Shown here: positions 34,802-48,900 of the stretch, in pieces
How the letters are laid out: each line of letters opens with the position of its first letter
How positions within the stretch are numbered: position 1 is the first letter of the stretch
Source: Dendrolimus kikuchii
Lineage: Eukaryota > Arthropoda > Insecta > Lepidoptera > Lasiocampidae
Direction: 5' to 3'
Assembly (NCBI GenBank): GCA_019925095.2
Contig: CM034406.1
Span: 17,457,888-17,521,887, forward strand
Length of the DNA: 64,000 nucleotides
The notes under the pieces: model-generated
What the model was told of the DNA's origin: nothing
Databases searched by the model: none
The model's input: the letters and a program-made list of their open reading frames with translations, nothing else
Made by a program: the position numbers and the translations under genes

Positions 34802-35575
34802 TTCATACATACATACATAACTTCACGCCAGTTCCCTTGCGGGGTAGGCACGAACAACAGAGCGCCATTTAGGCTTATTCTTACACACCTCACTTGTTTC
34901 TTTGACATTCATAACTCTTGTCATGCACGCTCGTCTGTTCTTAAGGCTCCTGACATCACCCTCTGCTAGTACACGAATTTGATCATGGAAGGTGTGTCGT
35001 GGCCTTCCACGACTTCTGCATCCATCCACTTTTGCATTGTATATCTTTTTAGTCATTCTTTCATCATACATTCTTTCCATATGCCCAAACCACCGGAGCA
35101 TTCCTTTCCTTACCTTCACCCCGACACTCTCTTTCAGACCAACCCTCTTTCTTACTTCGGTATTACAAACGAGGTCCGCGAGCGTCACTCCGCAGATTTT
35201 GCGCAGTGCTCGCATCTCGACCGCGTTTACTCTACTTTCATGCTCTCTCTTCCATACCCAACTCTCGCTTCCATACGTGAGCGTAGGTACCAGCACCGCG
35301 TTGTGTGTGGCGAGCTGGGCCTTCTGGCTGAGGTTCTTAGCGCCTAGAAGTTTACCTAACGCTCCATTCACACTATTCCCCAAATTCACTCTTCTTTCTA
35401 TATCAGCGGTGTACCTTCCATCCCTGCTAAAAGCACATCCAAGATATACAAACTCATTCGCTTGCTCCAGCATAACATCATCGACCATTATCCTTGCATT
35501 CGTTCTGGTTTCTTCTCTTTCAAACACCATAACCTTTGTTTTCTTCGCATTCAAATATAAGCCTCTCGCCTGACA
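34802..35575 (-). mobile_element. LINE, (TACA)n family, longest copy (6) with RT tail
   Basis: 774 bp, flanked by GTGGTAATAACA at 34790..34801 and 35576..35587. The minus strand is open for about 250 codons: LNAKKTKVMVF, EFVYLGCAFSRDGRY, VLVPTLTYGSESWVWKREHE, LRWFGHMERM, and [10 protein letters not shown] to YPARELA, the C-terminal part of a LINE reverse transcriptase. 5'-truncated, so not mobile alone. It identifies the family of the six short copies. Confidence 0.88.
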
Positions 35576-35587
35576 GTGGTAATAACA

Positions 35588-35910
35588 CTTCGAGCAAATG
35601 CTAAGACCACCCGAATCGAAGATAGCTAATGAAATCCCAGTGTTCCTTCGTCTTCTGCCAGTCACGGATATATAGCCCAACCATTCCGCGGACCTTAGCA
35701 GGCGCTGAACGATGATCTAACGTCTTCGTCCACTGCAGGAGGAACCAAGCCCCCGGCATTTTCCTTCTCTCATTGCGTTGGGCGGTTTGTAACTCGCCCC
35801 CACAGGAAAAGAGGTGAGCGCGTACGAAACACCAGCGCGCCCCCATCTCGACGGCACTAGTGGCTGTTGGGAACCCTTCCTCAGGGGACCACCCGCGCCG
35901 CCCGCTCACG
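35588..35910 (-). repeat. Unclassified retroelement fragment
   Basis: GC-rich open stretch of about 100 codons (MSGRRGWSPEEGFPTATSAV onward), interrupted by the LINE. No family was recognised. Confidence 0.4.
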
Positions 35911-35939
35911 ACTTACCGGGTAACAAGCTAACAAAGTCC

Positions 35940-37265
35940 CACGAATAAGTTTCATTTGCTGAATGAAATAGATAGTAGATACGGAACTTCTTTAGCATAA
36001 AAAAGCAGTTTCTGTCGTAGACGTAATATTCTTAACACTGTTATCTGTACGGGGTATTTTAGTCCTTATACTAAAACTACTATTATTGCGGCACGAGGCC
36101 TATTGAGCCCCGCAACGGTTTAAAAACTAAAATCCTTTTTTGGCTTAAATCTAAAATAGTTTGATTTTTTTGTTTTATATTATTCGGTACTACGTCAAGG
36201 TAACCCCGCATTAAGGTAGGTATACCACGAAACTCTGGATTAATAACAAATATATATTCATCTTTTTTCTATTTACTAATCAATTTGAAGTTGCGCTCCC
36301 ATACTACAGAGATGTCTGTCTTTCTTTGCCGCACCGCAAGTGAGACACGTTCGGGGCCACTTAGACCTCGATTCGCAGTGAACATGATAATCCATTTGAA
36401 GATATTTTCATGAAACTTATTACGCTAATATTTAAGAAACCGTACATAATCAAGAGACATTTTTGTCCTTGAAAACATGGCATATGTAATTAAATATTAC
36501 GCGTCAAAAACTGAGGTGAAACCCCAATAATATGAATTGTTTGAAAGCTGTGTTTTACCTATTGCAATAATTACTGGCTTCACATGCAATGCTTTCCATA
36601 AACAATAGAATGTTTAAGTAACGTAATGGGAAATAAAACACATGTTTGAAAAATATTTTCTTTGCAATCCGTGTACAATGTATAGGTTCCGTAGATGTAG
36701 CAAATGTTCATTATTTTCGTTAATTGGCGATTGGACCCATAAAAGACATTTAATCAAAAAAACCCCATATCTCAAAAATTACTCAGATATTGTACAAACG
36801 AATTTTCCTTGAAAGTGTTTTAGGAGTTCTATAACTTTGTCCCTTTTAGAATTTTCCACTATATATTTTAAAAGTTTATTTGTATAAAGGCATATTGTTA
36901 ATATGATTTTTTTTTTATAAAACCGACTTCAAACTACAAAACAAGCCATCCAATGGTTCACAAAAAGCAAAAAATATATATTTTCTACAACATTTTGAAG
37001 TCCGTGTCAAGTAAATCAAAAAACTAAAAACAATTTTAATTTTTTACTTCTCACCGACTTCAAGATGTTGTAGAATATTATTTTATTATATTATTTTTCG
37101 CTTTTACTCAAATTCAACGTAATTTATTTGTTTGAAACATGGACATTTTTGCAGATGTTATGCTAAGTGTCAAGTTACATGTTTCGCCTTAACAGGCATA
37201 CAATATTTTTTTTCTAGTTTTGGTTACAAGCCATTTGTAGTCCTACATATACTTATCATGATTAT
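35940..37265. other. Intergenic AT-rich stretch
   Basis: No gene. 36930-37080 holds ACCGACTTCAAACTAC and a related CTCACCGACTTCAAGATGTT, a common lepidopteran repeat phrase. Confidence 0.4.
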
Positions 37266-37269
37266 AATT

Positions 37270-37700
37270 GAAGTGAAACTTCTATATAGACGGGGTCTTA
37301 GGATTTTTCTGTCACGAAAAAGCGTTACGGCCGCGTGGAGGAGCGGCATAAATTTAGACTAGACGTGGTGAGAGATATAATATGATAATATGAATAAAAT
37401 ATGTTTAAATAAAAAATGCATTCATTAAAATGTATCCAACCTAACCAAATCATAATTTGCAATAAACCTGCGAAAAATCGAAATGTGTGCTGGGACACAT
37501 AGTAGAAGTGAAACTTCAACGGACAAGTGGCAAAACGAATCGCAACAAAATTTTAACTTGAAGGTTTACGGGCAAGTTTTCAAATTGTTCGTTTTGGTAC
37601 TTATCAGTTGCCATTCGTTTTTCCACTTGTCCGTTGAAGTTTCACTTCTACTATGTGTCAGCACACATAGTAGAAGCACACATTTCGATTTTATCGATTA
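37270..37700. mobile_element. Family H inverted-repeat element (copy 2, contracted)
   Basis: Same order as 27671-28420: GAAGTGAAACTTCTATATAG, AAAAATGCATTCATTAAAAT, then arms at 37493..37659 enclosing only about two 26-bp units. Confidence 0.7.
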
Positions 37701-39156
37701 AGTTATTGATTATGATGATGATTTAACTCGAAGTCAATTTAGTTTTTGTAAAATAAAAAATTTCTACTTTTTAGTTGCGCAAATACATAAATTGCTTTAG
37801 AAATAATATATTGAGCGCCTTTAGAAATTGTACTACTGTCACGCGTATGCACGTTTGCCTTTCGATGAATGTAGGCGATCTTCAACAAGGGTTACTCTGT
37901 AAAAAAATTAAAACCGTTCTACAATTAACCGAGATATGTATCGCGTAACAAACAATTTTAGAGGGTAAATCTAGATTTCCCTGGTTCACTCGTCAGATCC
38001 TGACTTGATGACAATGGGATCACCTCAGGAGTAAACTCTTTCGTATAAAAAAAAAATTGAAAATCGGTCTACAATTGACGGAGAAATCGCGTAACAACCG
38101 CACAAAAATGTATGTGTGTGCCGTTCACACGCAGTAGAAGTAAAACTTCAGAGGATATACAGACAAACATAATTATATATAACTAGGAATTTATTGTCGC
38201 TTTTTCGTTTCATCGAGTTTCAAATCACAATGATTCTAAAGAAGTTTTACTTCAAAAAATACAGTGGAATTGAAAACCTCCTTTTTCAAATCGGTTAACA
38301 ATCCATTTTTGGTCTCATAGTCAGACGCCTGACGAGGCGTAATACGCTATACGTGGCGTCCATAGGTACGTCGACAAATTTCGTAAGGATTACTTTCCCA
38401 TAACCGCTACAGAACCTCAAAAATTACTACAGAAAAAAAAATATCACGTTATGAAGTTTAACGCCTAAGCCAGTAATTAAATCAGAATTGACTTCTTTTT
38501 CCTAATACACCCAGGGTATATATTTTCGAAATGCACTTTGATTTTTTATACAATGTTTGTTATCTGTCGTTATTCGTATCATCATGTCGTTTTTAATTGA
38601 ATTCTTAAATAAAAACAAGTATTATAAACAAGTAAGTTGTTTTTAACTCTGGAATATTCCTATTATTGTTTATAATTAACTCAAAATAGTTCAAATAAAG
38701 TTTAACAGTAAAATTCTAATGCTGCACTGTCTTGATTACTTTTCAATAAAGGACATTGGTAATTCTTTGTCTGTCCCTACTCTATCTGGGATAATGTTGT
38801 TAGTGACAAGCCAAATGCGTCTTGCTTATAGTGTTTAATATAACGCCGATAAGTTACTTGTAAACGCTAAGAAAACCCGCTGGGTCTACACAAGAATTCG
38901 TGTTGTTTCTACACACGAACTGTGTACTTTGCTCCGGCGCTAACCAAGAAAAAATCTTGCCTGTGCTAGAGACACGACAAATTTTGCTTGCTAGATCCGA
39001 TAACTTTTTGTCATGTAGATGATGAATTGGTCATATCTACCGCAGACACGGTGATATTTCTTAGCGTGTACAAGAGCCCTTAATGATTAGCTACATTAGT
39101 GTACATATATGCTTTTATCTGTCAAAAGTTACGCCATTAATAAATAATAAGAATCA

Positions 39157-39419
39157 AGGCGTTTCATTAGTAGCTCACAACGCCCAAAATGCTCCGTCTG
39201 CCGTTCCGCAAGGCGACCGCGGACGTTGTAGTCGTGGCGAAAACGTCACTAATGACGTCATAATTTTCGATCACCCAACGCTCATAACACCCCATGTCAA
39301 GAGGTGAGTCGAATAGCCGTTCCATTTGTATTTACGATTGTAACGCTGACAAGCAAATGGAATGGGGAAAAATCGCGGTCGTGAACGTGGTCGTTGTGAG
39401 TCTCTAGTGAAACATAGCC
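39157..39419 (+). mobile_element. Family A TIR element (copy 6)
   Basis: Both ends recognisable (GGCGTTTCATTAGTAGCTC and TCTCTAGTGAAACATAGCC) with the TGACGTCA core. It sits 400 bp upstream of odorant receptor exon A. Confidence 0.7.
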
Positions 39420-39503
39420 AATGTCGCATCGCAAATAACGCATTAAACCCTTGTGAAACGGCCTATAACTATTAGAATATCCCTGATGAAATAATTTGTT
39501 TTG

Positions 39504-39744
39504 TTTTTTTTTTTAATAATCGGCAGACAAACGCACACATTGTATATCCCCAAATTAAGCAAGTTACGCTTGTGTTATGGGTAATATACAACGGACTACT
39601 CTGGGGCCGATCCCAGACTCCCAGACCATAGTAAATAACGGAGAAAATACGTTTCCGAAATTTACTATACCAGGAATCGAACCCGGAACCTCTTCGTTGC
39701 AGTGAGGTAGGCCGGCAAAGGCTTAGCCCGCTCAACCACAGTCA
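39504..39744 (-). mobile_element. Second tRNA-derived SINE family
   Basis: On the minus strand: A-box-like TGGTTGAGCGGGCTAAGCC, B-box GGTTCGATTCC about 40 nt on, and a poly(A)-like 3' end. Different from the SINE at 29045. It ends 75 bp before odorant receptor exon A. Confidence 0.65.
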
Positions 39745-39818
39745 ATTAACACTAATATTAACCGACACGGAGCAGAGATATAAGATTCATAATAAATTAT
39801 TGATGTTTAATATTGCAG

Positions 39819-39919
39819 ACGTATCAGAAGAAAGACTACGATGACACGTACGACATTCCATTTTTTTTGACAAAAACAGTCGCTATACGAATGACACATA
39901 GATTATCCAGGTTCAAAAG
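39819..39919 (+). CDS. Odorant receptor exon A (N-terminal)
   Basis: 101 nt, encoding DDTYDIPFFLTKTVAIRMTH and flanking residues, ending RFK plus two bases before GTACGA. Only one frame is open, and it joins exon B in phase. The acceptor is ATATTGCAG. Weakest exon of the model. Confidence 0.7.
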
Positions 39920-42900
39920 GTACGAATAATATACTGACAATAAAACTGTTATAACACCTATTTCCTATAGAGGTAGGCAGAACGATGATCTTCACTACGA
40001 CCACAACAGACACCTTTGTTAAACTATTTTTTTTTTAGATCTTATATAAATAATATAGGAATTAATAGGTTTTAGAATAGTGTTTTTAGAATATTTGTTT
40101 TTATATCTGAAACTTTATCCTGAAAGTCTCAGATGCATTTCGTCGTGAGTTTTAGTCGAATTTCTATGATATTTTCTAGTGTGTTCTACAAAAATTGAGA
40201 GCTATTGAGAGTCAATCCTCTTTCTTTTTGAGGCAGAGGGAAATACATTTCGTACAGTACCAGGTCCTTTACTGGGGATTAGACCAGAGAAATGAGAGTA
40301 ATACACTGAAGATGGCGCATATAACACAGTCAATTATCGGCTTGTACAATCGCGGCCGCTGGCCCTAAGAGCTGTAATCAATATAATCAAGATAATGATC
40401 TCAGCATGGCTCTTCTACCACGTCTGAAATCATAATGAAAACTTTCAATCGACATTTTATTATTAGAAACATAATTTAACTAAATACTTAAAAATAAACT
40501 AAATTATAAATTAATTAAACAATATAAAGTATATAACAAATTGCTGAAAGAGGGAAGCATGCCCAGAGGGTTGGCTGCATTGCCACGCTGTATGGCAATG
40601 CTTATTCGTTGCGCGGAATACGAACCAGCCTACTGATCACGGGTGGTATCAAAAAGTTTCCTATGAATTTCTTTGAAGCTACCCTTTGCCGATGTACCCC
40701 ACGGACCGAAAGTTTCAACTCCAAACGGAACAAATATGTAACCCCTTCCTAGGGTCCTTCTTAGGGATCTTTGAGATCTTCGTCTGCCATCATAATTATA
40801 TCAGTCAAATATTTTATTAAACTAAAAAGTTATAAATTATGTAGCAGATCACTGCTAGCGGGAAGTATGTGTTATGACGCCTGATATTTTTGATTAAGAT
40901 ATACGGGCCAACAGAATTGCCATAACATCGGTGCAGGCGCTCATTATATTGTTATTAAGTGAATATCGTATATCTGTATTCACTCCACTACGTGTAAATA
41001 TTTTAACGCAATATACAGCAAGATTAACCACGTATCCCGAATTTTATTTTTCTTTCTCTAAATTCTCACCAATGTGCCTAATTATATAATATAATACAAA
41101 TACATTTTCAGTAAAGCATTGGATATTAGAATTTCAAAAACAATATTATATGAATTAGTCCTAACTAGTCTCTTGTGAATTACATGAAATTGCGCTGTTA
41201 ATAGTTTAACTACATTAATGCAGTAAATTTTATTTGCAGCGTCTGCTGGATCATTCTTTACTGGTTCGAGTTTATGAATCTGTCGGTCGTAGTCGTAGTA
41301 GAAGTCATGAGTATGGTGGAAACTGGCCGCGGCGGCTCCTTTCAAGATGCTATCAAAATATTCAAGATGCTGCCTTGCATCGGATTTGTATTACTGGGTA
41401 TTTCTTTTATTAGGGGTTTCCAAGTTAATTTAGAAAGAACAAAACGCTTAGAAATCATAATGTCCGTCCGTCTGCTTTACCACTTATGCCTCATATACAT
41501 TATATGTTGTTATATGTTTTTTCAAAAAATACTTGCTCGATGTTGTTGAAATGTTTATTTCAAGAATATGTATTCTAAATATACTATTTAAATTAAACTA
41601 TTATTAACTATTTAAAATAAATTGAATACACAGGAAAAATTTAGAGATGGCAACTATATACTGTTGCGAAGCGATTTGCAGGATAATCTTTTGCAGGTGT
41701 TTTATTAGCCCATGGAATTTGAATTACCTATAACTCTTTTTATAGTACTCTTAATGAATAACAGTTTTGGTTTGTGTTAATCTCTTTGATCGCCTCGTAG
41801 TTAGACATCATAAATCCTTTTTTCTATTGTCATTGTTATCTTAGAAGCCATTCAGCTGACAAGTTTTAGAATTCAAAGGAATAATGGGCACGTTGCTAGG
41901 AGGCAATATCTAATTTACAAATATATAAGGTCGGTCTCGGGACTGAGTTAGTTGAGTTTCTATTGCGATCGAAAAAATTGAAACCAATCTCCTCTTTTTA
42001 CAAACTGGGCACAAGAATTTATGAACGTATCCGACTCTTAAATTTTTTTTTTTTTTTTTTTTATTGCAGGAGTTCAGCAGACAGGCAGACGGCCCACTTG
42101 ATTGAAAGCGGTAACCATCGCTTATGGACATTTGCAACACCGAAGGTGCTACAAATGCGCTGCTGCTCTCTTAAGGGAGACTGGAACCTAGTCACTAATG
42201 CCGGAACACAACTCAAGGTTGTTATGGCGACATACTTTAGACGAGGGGTGGTAGCCATCCAGTCGGGCAAATGCCCTACCACCTGGCTGTGGGTTGTTTA
42301 GTCACCTCTTACGACAGGCCGCCCGGCCGCAGGAAATTGTATTCTTTCTCCGTTCCTGCACGGATAGATTAAGAACCATAGTTTTAAAGGCTCTATTATG
42401 GTCAAAATATGACAAAGAAGAGGACATGCGTTACGTCTATGGATCCCATGCTTCGATTGTCCGTGAACTGTAAGTAATTTTATTTTAGCTATGATGAAAA
42501 CTTACAAAATGGTGCGTTGCCGTAATATTTTCGAAAACATAATTTATGAGATCCGCGACATGTGGAATACGGATTCCATTGATCACGACGAACGTCAACT
42601 TATTGGATCGGCGTTGAGATCCTTGCATTTCATGGTTAAAGGTAACTTGTTGAACATTAACAATATTTTGCCATACAGCGTTTTTTACAGAAACCGGTTA
42701 GTTGTGTGAGAAACAAAATGTCTATACATACCAACGTCCAGCAGATCCCAGTAGAAGGAGTGTAAGCTCAAAAAAATCCAGCTGAAGTTCGTACATACAT
42801 ACATACATAACTTCACGCCAGTTCCCTTGCGGGGTAGGCACGAACAACAGAGAGCCATTTAGGCCCATTCTTAGACACCTCACTTGCTTCTTTGACATTC

Positions 42901-45900
42901 ATAACTCTTAAGACTCCTGACAGCTGACAGCTGAAGTTCGTGAGGGATGATATGCGTGCTATGGCAATATTTTTACAATTTATCGTGCGAAGTCGAGAAG
43001 AAAAAGCAAGAAGGCACTGAGCATCAGCTATAAATGCTCCCATTTTATGTCGATAGTAATGTGCCTTACGTTGTGGAGATAGGGTGAATACGCTATGTAA
43101 ATTCTTAGATCGACTCTGTGTTCCAACTCTGGGTGAGTGTGTCTTAACCATAACGCAAGTAAGCAGTAAGTTATTAGTGTACATGCCTAGATATAAGAAA
43201 TGTAAGATGAGCGAATGAGAAGAAGATAGACAAATATCTGTATATAATTACAGATAATATACCATATAGATAATATAAATAGTAGATAAAATATCTATTA
43301 TAGTAGATAACTAAATAGAAATAGAAAATGTAAAACAAATTTTTTTGTAAGTAAAGATTTAAAAAAGCAAAAAACATTTTAAAAAATACGAGAAAGATAA
43401 AATATCCTGAAAAAGGCAACAATACCCTGGTTAACTTGTTCGTCAGGAGATGGATCATCAAATAATTATAGAGTACCTATACCACTAAACTGGTTTTTCG
43501 AATACGGAATATGAAACTAAAACTAATTTAAAAAGTACAAATAAAAACTAAACTAAGTTATAAATAAACAAGTGATTATAGAAATCGCTGCCAGATGGGA
43601 CCGTGACCAGAAAGATATGTGTTTGTCTTGTTCTGATCACGGGTGGCATCGAAGAGTTTCTTGCAATTTCTTTGAAGAAACCCTTTTCAGCTTTTATAGC
43701 AGCGTTGCCAGCCTCTAACTCTAACCAGTCATTAGAAGATATGATGGCGTCAGAATGCCGACACGTGTCGCATCCCAAACAAGTGGTCGTCCTATATTCT
43801 AAATAAATTACATACCATCCAACGGCCTCTTGACATCCACTCGGTTTAAATATGGCTAGTACGCCGACGCTGAAAAGAGCCGGGTGGGTGATGTCATTAA
43901 AGTTAGCATGGCGAGATACTCGACGCTATCTAAACATGTTTTAATATTTTATTATTTAGGTTTCTACTTCTGTAATAACCTGCTTCTCGTGACGTTCTGT
44001 TCTGGCCCGTTCTGGGAGATGGTTAAACGATACACTGGCCACGAAAACGAGAAGTACCTTCAGTTATTCTACTGGCTTCCATTCGACCCTCTACAGCCTG
44101 GCTATTACGAAGTTATGCTCGCTGTACAGACCTGGCATTGTAAGATATTCCTTTAATGATTTTCGAGTGTTGAATTAATGAATGAACACCTTTATTACGA
44201 TTAATACGTTACGACTGGATGGCTACCACCACTGGTCTAAATTATGTCGCCATAACAACCTTGAGTTGTGTTCCGGAATTAGTGACCAGGTTCCAGTGTT
44301 CCTTAAGAGAGCAGCAGCGCATCTGTAGCGCCTTTGGTGTTGCAAATGTCCATAGGCGATGGCAACTGCTTTCCATCAAGTGGGCCGTCTGCATGTCTCC
44401 TGAACTCCTCCAATAAAAAAAATAAAAAAAACGCTAACTTTAACGGTCTTACTTATGGAGAATTAGCGTAAGCTTGAACGCTTCTTTAAGAACCATAAAC
44501 AATCGTTCAAACTTACTCAATCTCTCTATGGCCGTAAATCCCCTCTAATTTCGAGGAGGAATCCTCCATAAAACTAAGAGAATAGGGGAGCAAGCGTTTA
44601 AATCAACTAAGTTACAAATAAATTAGCTCCGATACGTTTTTGCGTTTGTAGTAGTGCGTACACTAACATCAAAGCTGTCACAAATGTGCTGCCGCTCACT
44701 AAAGGGCACAGAACACTAGTACCCTCTAAGGAGAGCTAAAGGGCGACTGGAACCTGGCCACTAATGCCGGAATACAACTTCAGGCTATTTATTATAGCGG
44801 CATACTCTAGATTAATACGGCGTACTCCACCATCTTGCTGTGGGTTGTTTTGACAGCTCTTACCACAGCGCCCAGCGGAAGAAATTGTTGTATTTTTTCT
44901 CCGAGCCTGCACGGAAAAAAAGCTAGAGAAATAATTATGAGTGCGGTGGCTAATAGTAATTAGGATCTATATTTTGAAAACTTCCAGCGATCCTGACAAT
45001 TTGGGCGAACATGGGTGGAGATTTACTTTTCGTGATATTCCTTAGCCATATCACACTGCAATTCGATTTGTTATCAGTGAGAATCAAGAAACTCATTTAT
45101 GTACCTCACGATGATCAACTCTTGGAAACCTATCCTCTTGGTAAATCGAAATTTGAAATTTTGGTTTATTAATAACGTAAATGCTCCTAGTAAAAAACAA
45201 AATTTTGCAAATCTCTTAAATTCTACATAACTACACACGGTTTTAAAGTAAGTAAGAGTAAGTTTGTAGGCTTCTTTATGGTGCTTAATGGTGCCTACAA
45301 ACTTACTCTAACTCTATATGAATAAGACCGTAAGACGGTATCGCAGAAGAATGGCTATATTCTTGATTTTACTTCGTATTACGTGGGACACTCAGAGAGT
45401 GTTGCCAAAATAAATAAAATGTATTATAGGTAAATATTTTTTGTTAAAATTCCTTCTGATTTTTTATTTTCGGGACTAAAACGGAGTCGCACGGTGCTAG
45501 GTCAGGGCTGTAAGGAGGGTGACCCAGGAGTTTGACCAGCGTGCTGTCCAGAAAATCCCTCATTTTGAGCGCAGTATGGGCGCGTTGTCGTGGTGGAGCA
45601 GTACCCCACGGAGCCCTGTGTTTGGTCGCTTGTTGCTTACAACAGAGAAAACTTCTGCCAAACATTTGGTATACCATTTGGCGTTGATACTTCTTTGGTT
45701 CCGTAAAGGAATTGACACTAAGTAGCCAGTCAAATCAAAATCTTCCTCCCGCTTCTAGATCACTTCATTTTGGTAGAGGTTGATTCGTTTTAAAACACCC
45801 AAATCGTCGACTGGCGCTTCGTTTCTGGATCGTATTGATAAATCCAGGACTCATCATCATCTGTAATGGTGTCGTAAACACGCCGAAACGAGCCTGCTTC

Positions 45901-48900
45901 AAATTTGTTTATCATATCACGGCACCATTCCACCCGGGCATGGTTCTGAGCATCGGTGAAGTTGTGCGGCACCTAGTGTTAAACTATCCTCTTCACGCGA
46001 AGATGTACGTGTTGAATCTCGTGAAGGCTTCCCGATCCAATCTGAAGTACGTGCTGAATTTCTCGATACGTAACTCGCCTATTGTCTTGGCTTAAATTTT
46101 TTCAATGCTAACACGTTTTCTTCCGTAACAGCCGTGAAAGGGCGACCACTTCTTTCTTCATCCCCCAAAGTTAGTCCACCGCGCTTGCAATCGTTGTACC
46201 AGCGCTACACGGTTGCCTTAGAAGGGCCTTCATCCATGAGTGCCATTTGAAGTCTATCGTACGATTCGTCCTACTTGTTATAGCGCGAAAATGTTTCCAG
46301 CGCCGATCCATTTTGCAATGAGACACGATAATTTAAACTAGTTCCCAAACAATGTAGAGGGAAATTTTGAAATTGTAACGTACCTACTTTCAAAATAGAT
46401 CATAACTGACCAGTCTCGCATACATAAAATCTTTTTTTCGCAATACTTTCTGAGTGGCTTGATATTATAGGTCCAGAAAAATTTTCTGGAGCTATAAACC
46501 AGTCCAAACTTCAAAAGAAACTTATTAAGATTCAGATCATTGGTTTGACAAAAGGAAAGTGAACGAAATTGACTCTCAACAGGTCTGGACAGTGCTGCCT
46601 ATCTTGAAAAATATAGATTGGCCATGGAAACATTCTCCGAGATGGACTGGGAAGAGTATTATGCTAAAGAAATTGCTGAGATAGTTCTACGGCATAGAGC
46701 GTTGATCAGGTAAGACGCATCACTAAATATGATAATCTGCATAATTATTGCATATTTTATACAATTCTACCAGCCGCCCGTGATTACGTCGACTTCAACG
46801 ACGTTTACCTGCTCTAACGTTTCTGCCTGCCTTTGCCATGAATGCGTGTTTAAAATGCGTATTGTTGATACATCGCATAGCTGGAACTGCGCATCTTCCT
46901 CGGACAACTACCTTGCGGCGGCGCATTTTCATAGCACATTTTACCCCCCTTGTTACAAAGTAGGCTTGATTAGACGTAACGAGTGCAGTGGCGAGGCAGT
47001 GCCTTCGACCGAATACTCGATGCATTTAAATACTTTGACGAGTACGCGGCCGAACGCTCTGCCCGGGAGTGTGGCGAGAGAATCACTAGATTATACAGTC
47101 CAGGAGACATGCGTGAAAGCATAACAATAAACAAATTCACATTCAAATTTGTAATATTTAAATATGGATGGGCAAGCTGTTAATCTAGAAGATTGATGAT
47201 GCATACAAGTCTAAAAGTAGTTACACCAAAAAAGAGACGACTGGATCGTGAGAAGGATGACATGATAATTTGTAGCGTGACAGAGGACGTATGCAGAATA
47301 GAGTATATGATGGATGTAGGCAAATTTGTTTATTGCTTATTTTGTTGCTTTCATTGCGCCTGCGCATGCGCCCATTGCTTCTACTTTTACTGTTTAATGT
47401 GACTAATGTAAATTGTTTATTTCATGTGTATGTGGTGAGCAATAAAGTGTAATCTTTTGTATTTTAGACAAGTATCAGAAAATAATGACAGTCCTAAATA
47501 TTTTTTAGGCTCAGCGGCGATGTGGAGAACGTGTACAAAGTCGCTCTGCTTGTCAATTTCATTAACAGCTCCGTTGTTCTCTGTTTCTGTGAATTCTGTA
47601 GCATTGTAAGTATTAAAAATACTCTGTTTTTTGAAAATGAAAATGAAAATGAAAATATTTATTTCTTAGAAAACACATGCACAATTTGTAGACAATTGCT
47701 GGAATCTTCTTTTAAGCAAAATTTACTTGTATCAGAAGATCCCGCTCTTCCATACCTTAAATATAATTGTATTTAAAAGTTTCTAAGATATTTTCATGCT
47801 ATAAATGATATAAAGTTGATATTAAAAATTATTTTATATAAATTCTATAATTGTATTTATTGGAAATAAAGTTAGTGTGCTTTTTAATTACCTGGATTAA
47901 AATGACAGTTGCGATCGAACTTTTCCTCAATGCATGCATAATTGAATGATTAACATTTTTAGGTCGTCGAAAAGTGGAATGAATTTGGGTACAAATCATT
48001 TTTAGCTACGGCGTTGTCTCAAATGTGGATAATGTGCTGGTATGGACAGCAACTGGCTGATTCAGTAAGTATTCTAAGTATTTATGTTCTTCTGTTTTTG
48101 ATTTCTCGAAATATATTTTATATTTTTTTATCATATTCATTTTAGACTGAAAGGTTGTCGCATGCAATTTATAATAGCGGCTGGTACAAGGCTCCGAAGA
48201 AGATTAAAAGATCCCTTTTGATAATGCTGTTAAGGTAATCTATACATCTTCTATAAATATAATAAAACTGTAGAGGTCGAATTTCTGTACATTGAAAAAA
48301 ATGCTAAAAAACGAGTCAGGGAAATGTAAGAAGTGAAATAGAATTAATTTAGACTTTTTAAAAAAAATTTGTTTCTCTGTTTGTCTGTCTGTTTGTACGG
48401 GCTAATCTCCGAAAGGACTGGACCGATTTAAATGAAATTTTGTATGGTGGTAGCTTATATCCCTGGTCAACATATAGGAGACTTTTGATCACGAAAAATT
48501 AAAGAGTTCCCGTGGGATAGTTAGAAAAACTTTAATTACTTAAACAGCTTTGAAGAAATAATAAATACCACGCGGACGAAGTCACAGGCATCAGCTCGTT
48601 TCTTTATACATATTAAATACTCCCCTTTTCTTCACCCGCGTAATGTTTGGTTACTTATTATGGTACGAAAAAATTATAAGAGTCGTTCAAAAAGGGCACT
48701 AGTGTGTAAAATTTCATACTCCTCCGCCCGCGCAATTTTCGTAAAAAGGGGTACAAAGTTTTTGCTTGACATATATATATATATATATATAGATAAATAA
48801 AGTAATGAATCGTATCTACGCGCATTTCTTGAAAACGGCTCTACCAATTTTGATAATATTTGTGTGTATTTTCGTGGGTCCCCATCAGGTTTAGATTCAC

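Noticed and set aside
34992..35573. 193-codon plus-strand ORF
   Set aside because: Antisense shadow of the LINE reverse-transcriptase tail; Cys/Ser/Leu-rich with no domain.
42371..42471. Extra odorant receptor exon before exon C
   Set aside because: An open stretch reads VLKALLWSKYDKEED, but its only donor leaves a 19-bp intron and the phase does not match. Splicing exon B directly to exon C is in frame.
45444..46350. Functional mariner transposase
   Set aside because: The frame is broken several times and part of the catalytic region is scrambled.
46729..47124. 131-codon ORF as an extra gene
   Set aside because: No recognised domain and it lies between two well-supported odorant receptor exons. 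Left as unassigned intron sequence.
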